From positions 1 to 17,724 of the forward strand of contig URQR01000021.1 in NCBI GenBank assembly GCA_900550065.1: DNA of 17,724 bases, written 5' to 3'. The position numbers were made by a program, and so were the translations under genes. Below, piece after piece: positions 6,304 through 12,508 of the stretch. This DNA comes from an uncultured Eubacteriales bacterium (GTDB lineage Bacteria; Bacillota; Clostridia; UBA1381; UMGS1253). How positions within the stretch are numbered: position 1 is the first letter of the stretch; each line of letters starts with the position of its first letter. The notes under the pieces are model-generated. The model was not told the DNA's origin, ran no database searches, and saw only the letters and a list, made by a program, of their open reading frames with translations.

Positions 6304-6534
6304 ATGTCAAAAAACTATCGGAAAAGCAGGCTGATGCACCCGGAAAGCTACGACGCGATGCAGAAATTTAAGATGGAGTGTGCGACGGACATCGGGCGTT
6401 TACAGTATTGTAAAGAAAACAACGACCACTATAAGGGCGAGCAGACCGCAAAGCAGAACGGCAGCGAGGGCGGCCCAATCGGCGGCGAAATGGTAAAACG
6501 GATGATTGCCTCCTACGAACAGGGGCTGCAATAA
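6304..6534 (+). CDS. Alpha/beta-type small acid-soluble spore protein
   Basis: A 76-residue protein of the family that coats DNA in the forespore and protects it in dormancy. The two conserved blocks are present in divergent form: KFKMECATDIG near residues 22-32 (the first helix with the germination-protease region) and NGSEGGPIGGEMVKRMIASYEQGL in the C-terminal half. AAAGGAGAG lies 7 nt before the ATG. Unusual points are two cysteines (MEC and YCK), a charged N terminus, and extra residues in the loop between the helices and inside the GG region. A strong terminator follows. It indicates a spore-forming host. Confidence is high for the family, less for which paralogue. Confidence 0.82.
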   Translation: MSKNYRKSRLMHPESYDAMQKFKMECATDIGRLQYCKENNDHYKGEQTAKQNGSEGGPIGGEMVKRMIASYEQGLQ

Positions 6535-6539
6535 AAAAA

Positions 6540-6564
6540 TCCCGCATTTTGCGGGACTTTTTTT
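6540..6564. terminator. Bidirectional terminator between the spore protein gene and metA
   Basis: TCCCGCA (6540-6546) and TGCGGGA (6550-6556) form a 7-bp stem with a 3-nt loop. Seven T follow on plus (6558-6564) and seven A precede (6533-6539), so both convergent genes can end here. Confidence 0.88.
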
Positions 6565-7489
6565 ATACTTCTCCATTGATTTCTTCAATATTATAGGGTG
6601 TAATCTGATACACAAAATAGTTGAGCCAATTGGCGTAGAGCAAGCTCGCGTGCGAGCGCCAGCGCATCATGGGCGGCCTTTCCGGGTCGTCGTTTGGGTA
6701 GTAGTTTTTCGGCACGGCAATGTCAAGCCCCTTGTTCCGGTCGCGCATATATTCGTCGTGAAGCGTATTAGCGTCGTATTCGGAGTGCCCCGTCACGAAA
6801 ATCTGCTTCCCCGCCTTTGTAAAGACGATATACACGCCCGCCTCGTCCGACTCGGACAAAATCTCAAGCTCGGGCACCTTTTCAATATCCTCGCGCAGCA
6901 CGGTCGTATGGCGCGAGTGCGGTACGTAAAACGAACTGTCGAACCCGCGCATCAGCTTCGACGTTGTACGGTTCACACCATGCTCGAACACGCCGAACAT
7001 CTTTTCATCGAGCGGGTGCTTTTTCACACCATAGTGGTAGTAGAGCCCCGCCTGTGCGCCCCAGCAGATGTGGAACGTCGAGGTGACGTGCGTCTTCGAC
7101 CACTCCATAATCAGACACAGCTCGTCCCAGTAGTCCACCGCTTCAAACGGAAGGTTCTCGACCGGCGCGCCGGTAATAATCATCCCGTCGAACTTCCTGT
7201 GCTTTACATCGTCGAACGTCTTGTAGAACGTGACGAGATGCTCCTTCGACGTATTCTTCGACACATGCGACCGCATGTGGACGAATTCGACCTCGACCTG
7301 TAAGGGCGAGTTGCTCAAATAGCGCAGAATCTGCGTCTCAGTCGTGATTTTTTTCGGCATCAAGTTGACAAACATCAATTGCAGCGGACGGATATCCTGC
7401 TTGGCCGCAACAGTTTCCGTCATAACGAATATATTCTCGCTCTCGAGCTGGCTCACAGCGGGGAGCTTATCGGGTATTTTAATCGGCAT
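6563..7489 (-). CDS. metA: Homoserine O-acetyltransferase, MetA type
   Basis: A 308-residue cytosolic enzyme that acylates homoserine in the first committed step of methionine synthesis. It is full length and collinear with the MetA (homoserine trans-succinylase fold) family. The catalytic cysteine is C142 in FHICWGAQAG, and the partner residues are H235 and E237 in VTGHSEYD. Residue 111 is glutamate (GAPVE). In this family Glu at 111 is reported to favour acetyl-CoA, where succinyl-CoA users have Gly, so the product is probably O-acetylhomoserine. The start has AGGTGG 4 nt upstream. It is divergent from queG and has a near-consensus promoter of its own. No S-box or methionine T-box was seen in the short leader. 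Confidence 0.95.
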   Translation of the reverse strand: MPIKIPDKLPAVSQLESENIFVMTETVAAKQDIRPLQLMFVNLMPKKITTETQILRYLSNSPLQVEVEFVHMRSHVSKNTSKEHLVTFYKTFDDVKHRKFDGMIITGAPVENLPFEAVDYWDELCLIMEWSKTHVTSTFHICWGAQAGLYYHYGVKKHPLDEKMFGVFEHGVNRTTSKLMRGFDSSFYVPHSRHTTVLREDIEKVPELEILSESDEAGVYIVFTKAGKQIFVTGHSEYDANTLHDEYMRDRNKGLDIAVPKNYYPNDDPERPPMMRWRSHASLLYANWLNYFVYQITPYNIEEINGEV

Positions 7490-7534
7490 CGTACCACCTC
7501 ATATCTTTTCCAATCTATCTCTGTATAGAAAAAT

Positions 7535-7563
7535 ATTATAACAAAAACAAACCGGCTTGACAA
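7535..7563 (-). promoter_or_regulatory. metA promoter
   Basis: On minus TTGTCA (7563-7558), 17 bp, TATAAT (7540-7535). The leader to the ATG is only about 40 nt, too short for a standard riboswitch. Confidence 0.75.
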
Positions 7564-7570
7564 GTTAAAT

Positions 7571-7599
7571 TTGCATTGCGCCGCAAAACGCGGTATACT
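7571..7599 (+). promoter_or_regulatory. queG promoter
   Basis: TTGCAT (7571-7576), 17 bp, TATACT (7594-7599). Its -35 lies 7 bp from the metA -35, so the two polymerases bind back to back. Confidence 0.65.
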
Positions 7600-7626
7600 A
7601 TAAAAAAACCGAAAGGAGGGGGCGCC

Positions 7627-8481
7627 GTGAAAGAGCAAATCAAACAGTTTGCAAAGGAATTACACATTTCCGGCCTCGGCGTCTGCGAGGCGCGCATATA
7701 TACGGAATTGTACGATATCCTCGCACAGTACCATACGCCGTTTACGCCCCCGCCCGAAAAGCGGCTTTCGCCCTTCGACTTTATACCGGACGCAAAGTCG
7801 GTAATCATGTGCGCTTTCAACTACTTTAACGGCAATATTTCCGGCAATATTTCAAAATACGCACGCGGCACGGACTACCACACGGTCGTCAAGAACAAGC
7901 TCGCCGCGCTTTGCGAAAAAATCGAGGCGGTACATGGTGCGTTTTCACACTATATTTTCTGCGACGATTCGCCGCTGTGCGACAAGTACCTTGCGTATCT
8001 AAGCGGGCTGGGCGTGTTCGGGCGCAATCATTTGCTGATTCATCCAACTTATGGCTCCTATATCTTTATAGGCGGCATTGTAACCAGCCTCGTATTAGCA
8101 CCGGACAAACCGCTCCCGGGCAGGTGCGCGGGGTGCGGACGGTGCGCGGCGGCCTGTCCGGGAAATGCGTTTAAAAACGGCTTCGACGCGTCGCGCTGCG
8201 CCTCCTACCTGCTGCAAAAAAGGGGGCAGCTTCAACCGGAAGAAGAGGACATTGTCCGGCGCGCCGGCATGGCTTGGGGCTGCGACATTTGCAGCGACGT
8301 CTGCCCGCACAATCAAGCCGTGCCCATGACGGACATTGATGAATTTCATGCAAAAATATACAACATGCAAAATGAACAGCTTTTAGGTGATAAAGCCTTT
8401 CGCGATAATTTCGAGGGCTATGCCTTTTCTTGGCGCGGGCGTGCGGTTTTGCACCGCAATGTCAAATTGCTTGAAGATTGA
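7627..8481 (+). CDS. queG: Epoxyqueuosine reductase-like iron-sulfur protein
   Basis: A 284-residue cobalamin-dependent reductase of the QueG type, which makes queuosine from epoxyqueuosine in tRNA. The cobalamin-domain block DKYLAYLSGLGVFGRNHLLIHPTYG is near residues 118-142. Two [4Fe-4S] sites follow: CAGCGRCAAACP, with the C-x2-C-x2-C-x3-CP pattern, and CDICSDVCPHN, with a further Cys in RCASYLL. The protein lacks the C-terminal HEAT-like domain of longer proteobacterial forms. The GTG start at 7627 has AAAGGAGGGGG 7 nt upstream and nothing comparable exists earlier. A QueG-like paralogue of other function cannot be excluded, since no other queuosine gene is near. Confidence 0.82.
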   Translation: MKEQIKQFAKELHISGLGVCEARIYTELYDILAQYHTPFTPPPEKRLSPFDFIPDAKSVIMCAFNYFNGNISGNISKYARGTDYHTVVKNKLAALCEKIEAVHGAFSHYIFCDDSPLCDKYLAYLSGLGVFGRNHLLIHPTYGSYIFIGGIVTSLVLAPDKPLPGRCAGCGRCAAACPGNAFKNGFDASRCASYLLQKRGQLQPEEEDIVRRAGMAWGCDICSDVCPHNQAVPMTDIDEFHAKIYNMQNEQLLGDKAFRDNFEGYAFSWRGRAVLHRNVKLLED

Positions 8482-8485
8482 GGTG

Positions 8486-8518
8486 TTCACTTTATACGAG
8501 AATTGCACATAAAGTGAA
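8486..8518. repeat. 10-bp inverted repeat after queG
   Basis: TTCACTTTAT (8486-8495) and ATAAAGTGAA (8509-8518) match perfectly with a 13-nt gap. It begins 5 nt after the queG stop. A T-tract is missing (AAAATTTT follows), so it may be a weak terminator, an RNA end stabiliser or an operator. Confidence 0.45.
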
Positions 8519-8525
8519 AATTTTG

Positions 8526-8534
8526 TGTTATAAT
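8526..8534 (+). promoter_or_regulatory. Extended -10 element, possible second argC promoter
   Basis: TGTTATAAT is a perfect extended -10 (TG-n-TATAAT). No good -35 at 16-18 bp was found. It would give a leader of about 130 nt through the ArgR boxes. Confidence 0.3.
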
Positions 8535-8598
8535 TTACTAATCCACTTACGCTAAAAGTAAGAATCACATACAGCCGGTCTAAAATTTTTTATTTTTG

Positions 8599-8636
8599 TT
8601 TGCATTTTTATTCATTATTATGTATAATAATTCTAA
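8599..8636 (+). promoter_or_regulatory. argC promoter with two tandem ArgR boxes
   Basis: TTTGCATTTTTATTCATT (8599-8616) and TATGTATAATAATTCTAA (8619-8636) both fit the known ArgR half-palindrome pattern (TNTGAATWWWWATTCANW), with a 2-bp gap. The promoter lies inside them: TTGCAT (8600-8605), 17 bp, TATAAT (8623-8628). Arginine-bound ArgR would block polymerase directly. Confidence 0.75.
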
Positions 8637-8671
8637 CAAATGAATGATATGATAGAAGGGGAGTCGAAAAC

Positions 8672-9706
8672 ATGTATACAGCGGCAGTATTGGGTGCAAC
8701 GGGCTATGCCGGAATCGAGCTGGTCCGGCTCTTGCAAAACCATCCGGAAATTGAAATCAAAATGCTGGTTTCACACAGCTTTGTCGGAAAAAAAATCAGC
8801 GAGGTATATCCAAACTTTCGCGGCGTGCTCGACCTCGTGTGCGAGGAATTAGACGTGGATAAGGCCGCGGCATGCGATATCGTATTTACCGCGCTGCCGC
8901 ACGGGGCGTCGAAGGAGGTTATACCCGCGCTCTACGAGAAGGGCGCAAGGATTATCGACCTGAGCGGCGACTTCCGCTACGACGACGCGGCGGTATATGA
9001 GCAGTGGTACGGTGCGCCGCACTCGTCGCCGGAGCTTTTGGAAAAGTCGGTCTATGGGCTGTGCGAGCTGCACCGTGACGCAATCAAGCAGACGCGCCTT
9101 GTCGGCAACCCCGGCTGCTACACGACGTGCTCTATCCTCGGGCTCGCGCCGCTGCTCAAGCACGGACTGGTACATAAGGACAATATTATCATTGACGCAA
9201 AGTCGGGCGTAACCGGCGCAGGGCGCAGCACCGCGCTTGACTATAGCTTCTGCGAATGCACCGAAAACGCAAAGGCGTATAAAATTGCAACGCACCGGCA
9301 TACATCCGAGATTGAACAGGAGCTGTCAAGCCTTGCGGGCGAGCCGATTATGCTGTCGTTTACGCCGCACCTGATCCCCATGAAGCGCGGAATTTTGTCA
9401 ACGATGTACGCAAACCTAAAGGAGCCGAAAACGACACAGGAGCTGCTTGCGCTGTATCAGGAATTTTATAAAGACGAATACTTTGTGCGCGTGTACGAGC
9501 AGGGGCTGCCGGAAACGAACCACGTCGCGGGGTCGAACTTCGTCGACATTGGACTTGTGGTCGACACGCGGCTTAAGCGCGTTGTTGTCAGCGCGGCAAT
9601 CGACAACATCGGAAAAGGCGCGGCGGGACAGGCGGTACAGAACATGAACCTCCTGCTCGGCCTCGACGAAAAAACGGGACTGACGGGCGCGGGCTTCTAT
9701 CTCTAA
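8672..9706 (+). CDS. argC: N-acetyl-gamma-glutamyl-phosphate reductase
   Basis: A 344-residue NADPH-dependent enzyme that reduces N-acetylglutamyl phosphate to the semialdehyde, third step of arginine synthesis. The Rossmann motif VLGATGYAGIELVRLL starts at residue 6. The catalytic cysteine is C149 in VGNPGCYTT. Further conserved blocks are LPHGASKEV, SGVTGAGR, and PHLIPMKRGI. Length is standard. AAGGGGAG lies 8 nt before the ATG. It is followed after 28 nt by argB, with argJ missing from the usual argC-argJ-argB order. Expression is probably repressed by arginine through the boxes at 8599-8636. Confidence 0.96.
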   Translation: MYTAAVLGATGYAGIELVRLLQNHPEIEIKMLVSHSFVGKKISEVYPNFRGVLDLVCEELDVDKAAACDIVFTALPHGASKEVIPALYEKGARIIDLSGDFRYDDAAVYEQWYGAPHSSPELLEKSVYGLCELHRDAIKQTRLVGNPGCYTTCSILGLAPLLKHGLVHKDNIIIDAKSGVTGAGRSTALDYSFCECTENAKAYKIATHRHTSEIEQELSSLAGEPIMLSFTPHLIPMKRGILSTMYANLKEPKTTQELLALYQEFYKDEYFVRVYEQGLPETNHVAGSNFVDIGLVVDTRLKRVVVSAAIDNIGKGAAGQAVQNMNLLLGLDEKTGLTGAGFYL

Positions 9707-9734
9707 TGATTGATTTTGGAAAGGACGGATACAG

Positions 9735-10607
9735 ATGCTTGATATGGATTTACTCATCAAAAAGGCCGGGATTCTGATTGAGGCGCTGCCGTATATCCAG
9801 CGGCTGGCAGGAAAAACGGTCGTAATTAAATACGGCGGCAACGCAATGATTAACGAGCAGCTCAAGGATTCCGTGATGGAGGATATCACGCTGCTCAAGT
9901 TTATCGGCTTAAACCCCATTGTTGTGCATGGCGGCGGGCCTGATATTTCCAGCGCACTGAAAACGTACGGGATTGAGAGCAAGTTTATCAACGGGCTTCG
10001 CGTTACGGACGAAGACACGGTCAAAATTGCGCAGATGGTGCTCGTCGGCAAAACGAACAAGGAAATCGTCGCCGGCATCAACGGCAAAGGCGGCAAGGCC
10101 GTCGGAATCAGCGGCATTGACGGCGCGCTGTTGGAGTGCGAAAAGTATTACACCGAGGTGGACGGCGAAAAAGCCGACATCGGCTATGTGGGCGATGTGG
10201 TAAAGGTCAACCGCGAGCTGCTCGACCTGCTCACGAGCGACGAGTATATCCCCGTTGTCGCACCAATCGGCACGGATAAAAACGGGCAGAGCTACAACAT
10301 CAACGCCGACACGGTCGCAAGCGTAATTGCCTGCGCGCTCAAGGCAGAAAAGCTGATGCTTTTGACCGATATCGACGGCGTGAAGGACGCAGAAGGGAAT
10401 ATTATTTTTGAAATGGGGGCGCAGGAGACGCGCCGCCTGATTAACGAGGGGGTCATTAACGGCGGCATGATTCCAAAGGTGCTCGGCTGCGTCAAGGCGA
10501 TCGGCGCGGGCGTACAGCGCGTACATATTATCGACGGGCGTATCCCGCACAGTATTTTGCTCGAAATTTTCACTGATACCGGTATTGGAACAATGATTAC
10601 AAAATAA
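9735..10607 (+). CDS. argB: Acetylglutamate kinase
   Basis: A 290-residue amino-acid-kinase-fold enzyme that phosphorylates N-acetylglutamate; its product is the substrate of ArgC. Visible motifs are VVIKYGGNAM (phosphate loop, residues 31-40), VVHGGGPDIS, GVQRVHIIDGRIPHSILLEIFTDTGIGTMI at the C terminus, and MLLTDIDGVKD. The N-terminal helix (LLIKKAGILIEALPYIQRL) and the C-terminal HIIDGR segment are features of the hexameric, arginine-inhibited kinases, so feedback inhibition is likely. AAAGGA stands 9 nt before the ATG; a second in-frame ATG at 9744 is possible. A strong terminator follows at once, so argC-argB is a two-gene unit. Confidence 0.96.
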   Translation: MLDMDLLIKKAGILIEALPYIQRLAGKTVVIKYGGNAMINEQLKDSVMEDITLLKFIGLNPIVVHGGGPDISSALKTYGIESKFINGLRVTDEDTVKIAQMVLVGKTNKEIVAGINGKGGKAVGISGIDGALLECEKYYTEVDGEKADIGYVGDVVKVNRELLDLLTSDEYIPVVAPIGTDKNGQSYNINADTVASVIACALKAEKLMLLTDIDGVKDAEGNIIFEMGAQETRRLINEGVINGGMIPKVLGCVKAIGAGVQRVHIIDGRIPHSILLEIFTDTGIGTMITK

Positions 10608-10634
10608 AAAAACGGGCATTGGCCCGTTTTTTTT
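10605..10634. terminator. Bidirectional terminator between argB and the GH16 gene
   Basis: AACGGGC (10611-10617) and GCCCGTT (10622-10628) with a 4-nt loop; flanking A and T runs extend pairing and supply a T-tract in both directions. Both convergent stop codons lie within a few bases. Confidence 0.9.
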
Positions 10635-10636
10635 AT

Positions 10637-11479
10637 TTACTTTATTTCATCAAACACACGGACATAATCTACCGTAAAGCAGTCCGGTAGCACCGCGCCC
10701 TTCAGCTCGTCCGAAGGCTGGTCCATATTGCCGTTACGGTAGCCCTTACATTCGGTCGTGAGCAAGACAAACTGCTCCACCCGTGACACAGGGCCGCTCG
10801 TACGCGCCGTTTCTTCGCCGTCGCAATAGAACACGTACCCCTCCTCGCTCCAGTCGACGCCGAACCGGTGGTAGCCGTCCGCCGTGTCCTTGACGTGATA
10901 GTGGACGCGCGCCTCGTGTTGCAAGTTTGTTCCGTATCCGCCAAAGATATTTCCGCTCGTCACCTCACCGTCGCGTGTAAAATTCTCCATAATATCGACC
11001 TCAACGCCGCTGTAAGCCGGGGCGTAGCTCATCCCGATTGACGGCGACTGAAGCCAGAACGCCGACCACCAGCCCTGCTGCTGCTGTAATTTACAGCGCA
11101 CCTCATAATAGCCGTAACGGTGCATAAATTTCGGCTTTTCAATGTCGCCAATCTTCCAAAAGAAATTGTCGCCGCACACATTGGTCTCCGTCTCATAGAC
11201 CGGCGCAGGTGCATCGAACGAGTTTGCGCCCGTTTGCAGCTGTGCGGACATATACTGCCCATCCTTTTCAATCAAATGAATTTTCACATTGCTGTTTCCG
11301 TCCAGCTCTACACCCTGGTCGGTATACGGCAAAAACCGCCGTCCCCAAAAGTTTAGGCGGAAGCTCCACTTGCTCCTGTCGAGTGTATCGCCGTCGAATT
11401 CGTCTCCCCAGACGTATTCCCACTTTTTCCCCTCCGGCAAAAGGCTCGGCTCGTGCCCATCTACCTTAAATTCCTGCAT
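10637..11479 (-). CDS. Glycoside hydrolase family 16-type protein without signal peptide
   Basis: A 280-residue beta-jelly-roll hydrolase of the GH16 (laminarinase/lichenase/agarase) clan. The active-site signature E-x-D-x-x-E is intact: E160, D162 and E165 in VEVDIMENF, with the usual Trp-rich strand GWWSAFWLQSP just before. The opening block YVWGDEFDGDTLDRSKW is also typical. No signal peptide or membrane segment is seen, so it appears cytosolic, unlike most GH16 enzymes. The ATG at 11479 has AAGGGGTG 6 nt upstream; an in-frame GTG 9 bp earlier overlaps that site. It is divergent from an AraC regulator and probably acts on imported beta-glucan or galactan oligosaccharides; the true substrate is unknown. 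Confidence 0.85.
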   Translation of the reverse strand: MQEFKVDGHEPSLLPEGKKWEYVWGDEFDGDTLDRSKWSFRLNFWGRRFLPYTDQGVELDGNSNVKIHLIEKDGQYMSAQLQTGANSFDAPAPVYETETNVCGDNFFWKIGDIEKPKFMHRYGYYEVRCKLQQQQGWWSAFWLQSPSIGMSYAPAYSGVEVDIMENFTRDGEVTSGNIFGGYGTNLQHEARVHYHVKDTADGYHRFGVDWSEEGYVFYCDGEETARTSGPVSRVEQFVLLTTECKGYRNGNMDQPSDELKGAVLPDCFTVDYVRVFDEIK

Positions 11480-11494
11480 CCTGTTCACCCCTTC

Positions 11495-11523
11495 TTGATT
11501 TTTTAGATTTTTTATTTTATACT
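11495..11523 (+). promoter_or_regulatory. Promoter of the AraC-type regulator
   Basis: TTGATT (11495-11500), 17 bp, TATACT (11518-11523). The start point near 11530 falls inside the opposing -10 box. The leader is about 90 nt. Confidence 0.5.
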
Positions 11524-11526
11524 CAT

Positions 11527-11555
11527 AGTATAAGCCTGTATTTTAACGGTTTCAA
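11527..11555 (-). promoter_or_regulatory. Promoter of the GH16 gene
   Basis: On minus TTGAAA (11555-11550), 17 bp, TATACT (11532-11527). The -10 boxes of this and the opposing promoter form the palindrome TATACT-CAT-AGTATA (11518-11532). Confidence 0.6.
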
Positions 11556-11620
11556 TGCGATATGTTACGGACTTTTTTCAAAATCATATTTTTATTTTCA
11601 AAAGGAAGGGGATTACACCG

Positions 11621-12412
11621 GTGTTTGACAATCTTTTTGTGGGGTATTATATTTCCCGCCAGTTCTGGCAGCAGGAGGTAACACCACTTCGCACAGCCGA
11701 CTGCTACGAGCTGGAGCTGTATATGACAGACGACGGAGAGAGTATTGTAGACGGCATTCGTTATCCGCACGAGAAAGGAAATCTTTTATTCATACATCCG
11801 GGGCAAACGCGGCAAAGCGTCCGCGCTTTCGAGTGCTATTGCGTCCACTTTTCCTGTGATGACACAGGCTTTTCTAAAAAATACCTGTCTGCACTTCCGC
11901 AAATGGCGGGTGCGGTCGATTTGGTAAAGTTTTGCGGGATATTTTCCGACATGCTGCGCGCGCAGGCCGGCGCGCAAGCGGGCGCAGGCCTCTATATTAC
12001 GGGAAAGCTGCTCGAATTGCTCAGCGAGTTATACTATGTATACCAGACCTATGGCGAGGCACCCGGTCAGCTTGCCCCGTACAGCCTTGATATCTGCCAT
12101 GCTGTCGAATTCATGAAGACAAACCTAAGCCGCCATCTAACGCTTTCTGACATTGCAGCGGCGGCGAACCTAAGCCCGAGTTACTTTCACACGCTCTTTA
12201 AGCAGACGCTCGGGGCAACGCCGCACCGCTACCTATGCAATCTGCGGCTGTCTTACGCAAAGAGTCTGCTGTTAAACAGTACAAAAAGCATCGCTCAAAT
12301 CGCTGAACTGTGCGGCTTTGAAACGCAGTCGTACTTAACCTATGTGTTTCAAAAGGAGCTGCATATCACGCCGAAATACTATCGCGAACATGAGATGCGG
12401 GTCATTTTGTAA
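11621..12412 (+). CDS. AraC-family transcriptional regulator
   Basis: A 263-residue regulator with an N-terminal cupin-like sensing domain (residues about 1-150) and a C-terminal double helix-turn-helix. The DNA-binding part runs from HAVEFMKTNLSRHLTLSDIA; the first recognition unit is AAANLSPSYFHTLFKQTLG, and the second is IAELCGFETQSYLTYVFQKEL, followed by the PKYYRE end typical of the family. The GTG start at 11621 has AAGGAAGGGG 9 nt upstream; an upstream ATG at 11555 lies in the promoter of the GH16 gene and lacks a binding site. It stands between the hydrolase and the deacetylase genes, so it probably senses a sugar and controls one or both. Confidence 0.9.
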   Translation: MFDNLFVGYYISRQFWQQEVTPLRTADCYELELYMTDDGESIVDGIRYPHEKGNLLFIHPGQTRQSVRAFECYCVHFSCDDTGFSKKYLSALPQMAGAVDLVKFCGIFSDMLRAQAGAQAGAGLYITGKLLELLSELYYVYQTYGEAPGQLAPYSLDICHAVEFMKTNLSRHLTLSDIAAAANLSPSYFHTLFKQTLGATPHRYLCNLRLSYAKSLLLNSTKSIAQIAELCGFETQSYLTYVFQKELHITPKYYREHEMRVIL

Positions 12413-12435
12413 CCGGATGTATCCCTTATTTTGGC

Positions 12436-12464
12436 TTGACTTTTGCCCGCCGCAGGAATAAAAT
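12436..12464 (+). promoter_or_regulatory. Promoter of the deacetylase gene
   Basis: TTGACT (12436-12441), 17 bp, TAAAAT (12459-12464), about 40 nt before the ATG. No clear AraC-binding direct repeat was found next to it. Confidence 0.6.
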
Positions 12465-12508
12465 AAAATTACGCAATTTATTTTGATAAAATACAAAGGG
12501 GGAGAACA

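Noticed and set aside
6020..6371. Overlapping plus ORFs across the right repeat arm
   Set aside because: Their translation is that of the repeat in several frames at once; the hairpins explain the sequence better and no start signal is present.
6506..7303. 265-codon plus ORF opposite metA
   Set aside because: It is an antisense shadow of metA, whose catalytic residues are all at their expected places.
7490..7534. S-box (SAM riboswitch) for metA
   Set aside because: Only about 40 nt separate the promoter from the start codon, too short for the structure.
9416..10619. Long minus ORFs opposite argC-argB
   Set aside because: Shadows caused by GC-rich codon bias; both arg genes have complete motifs on plus.
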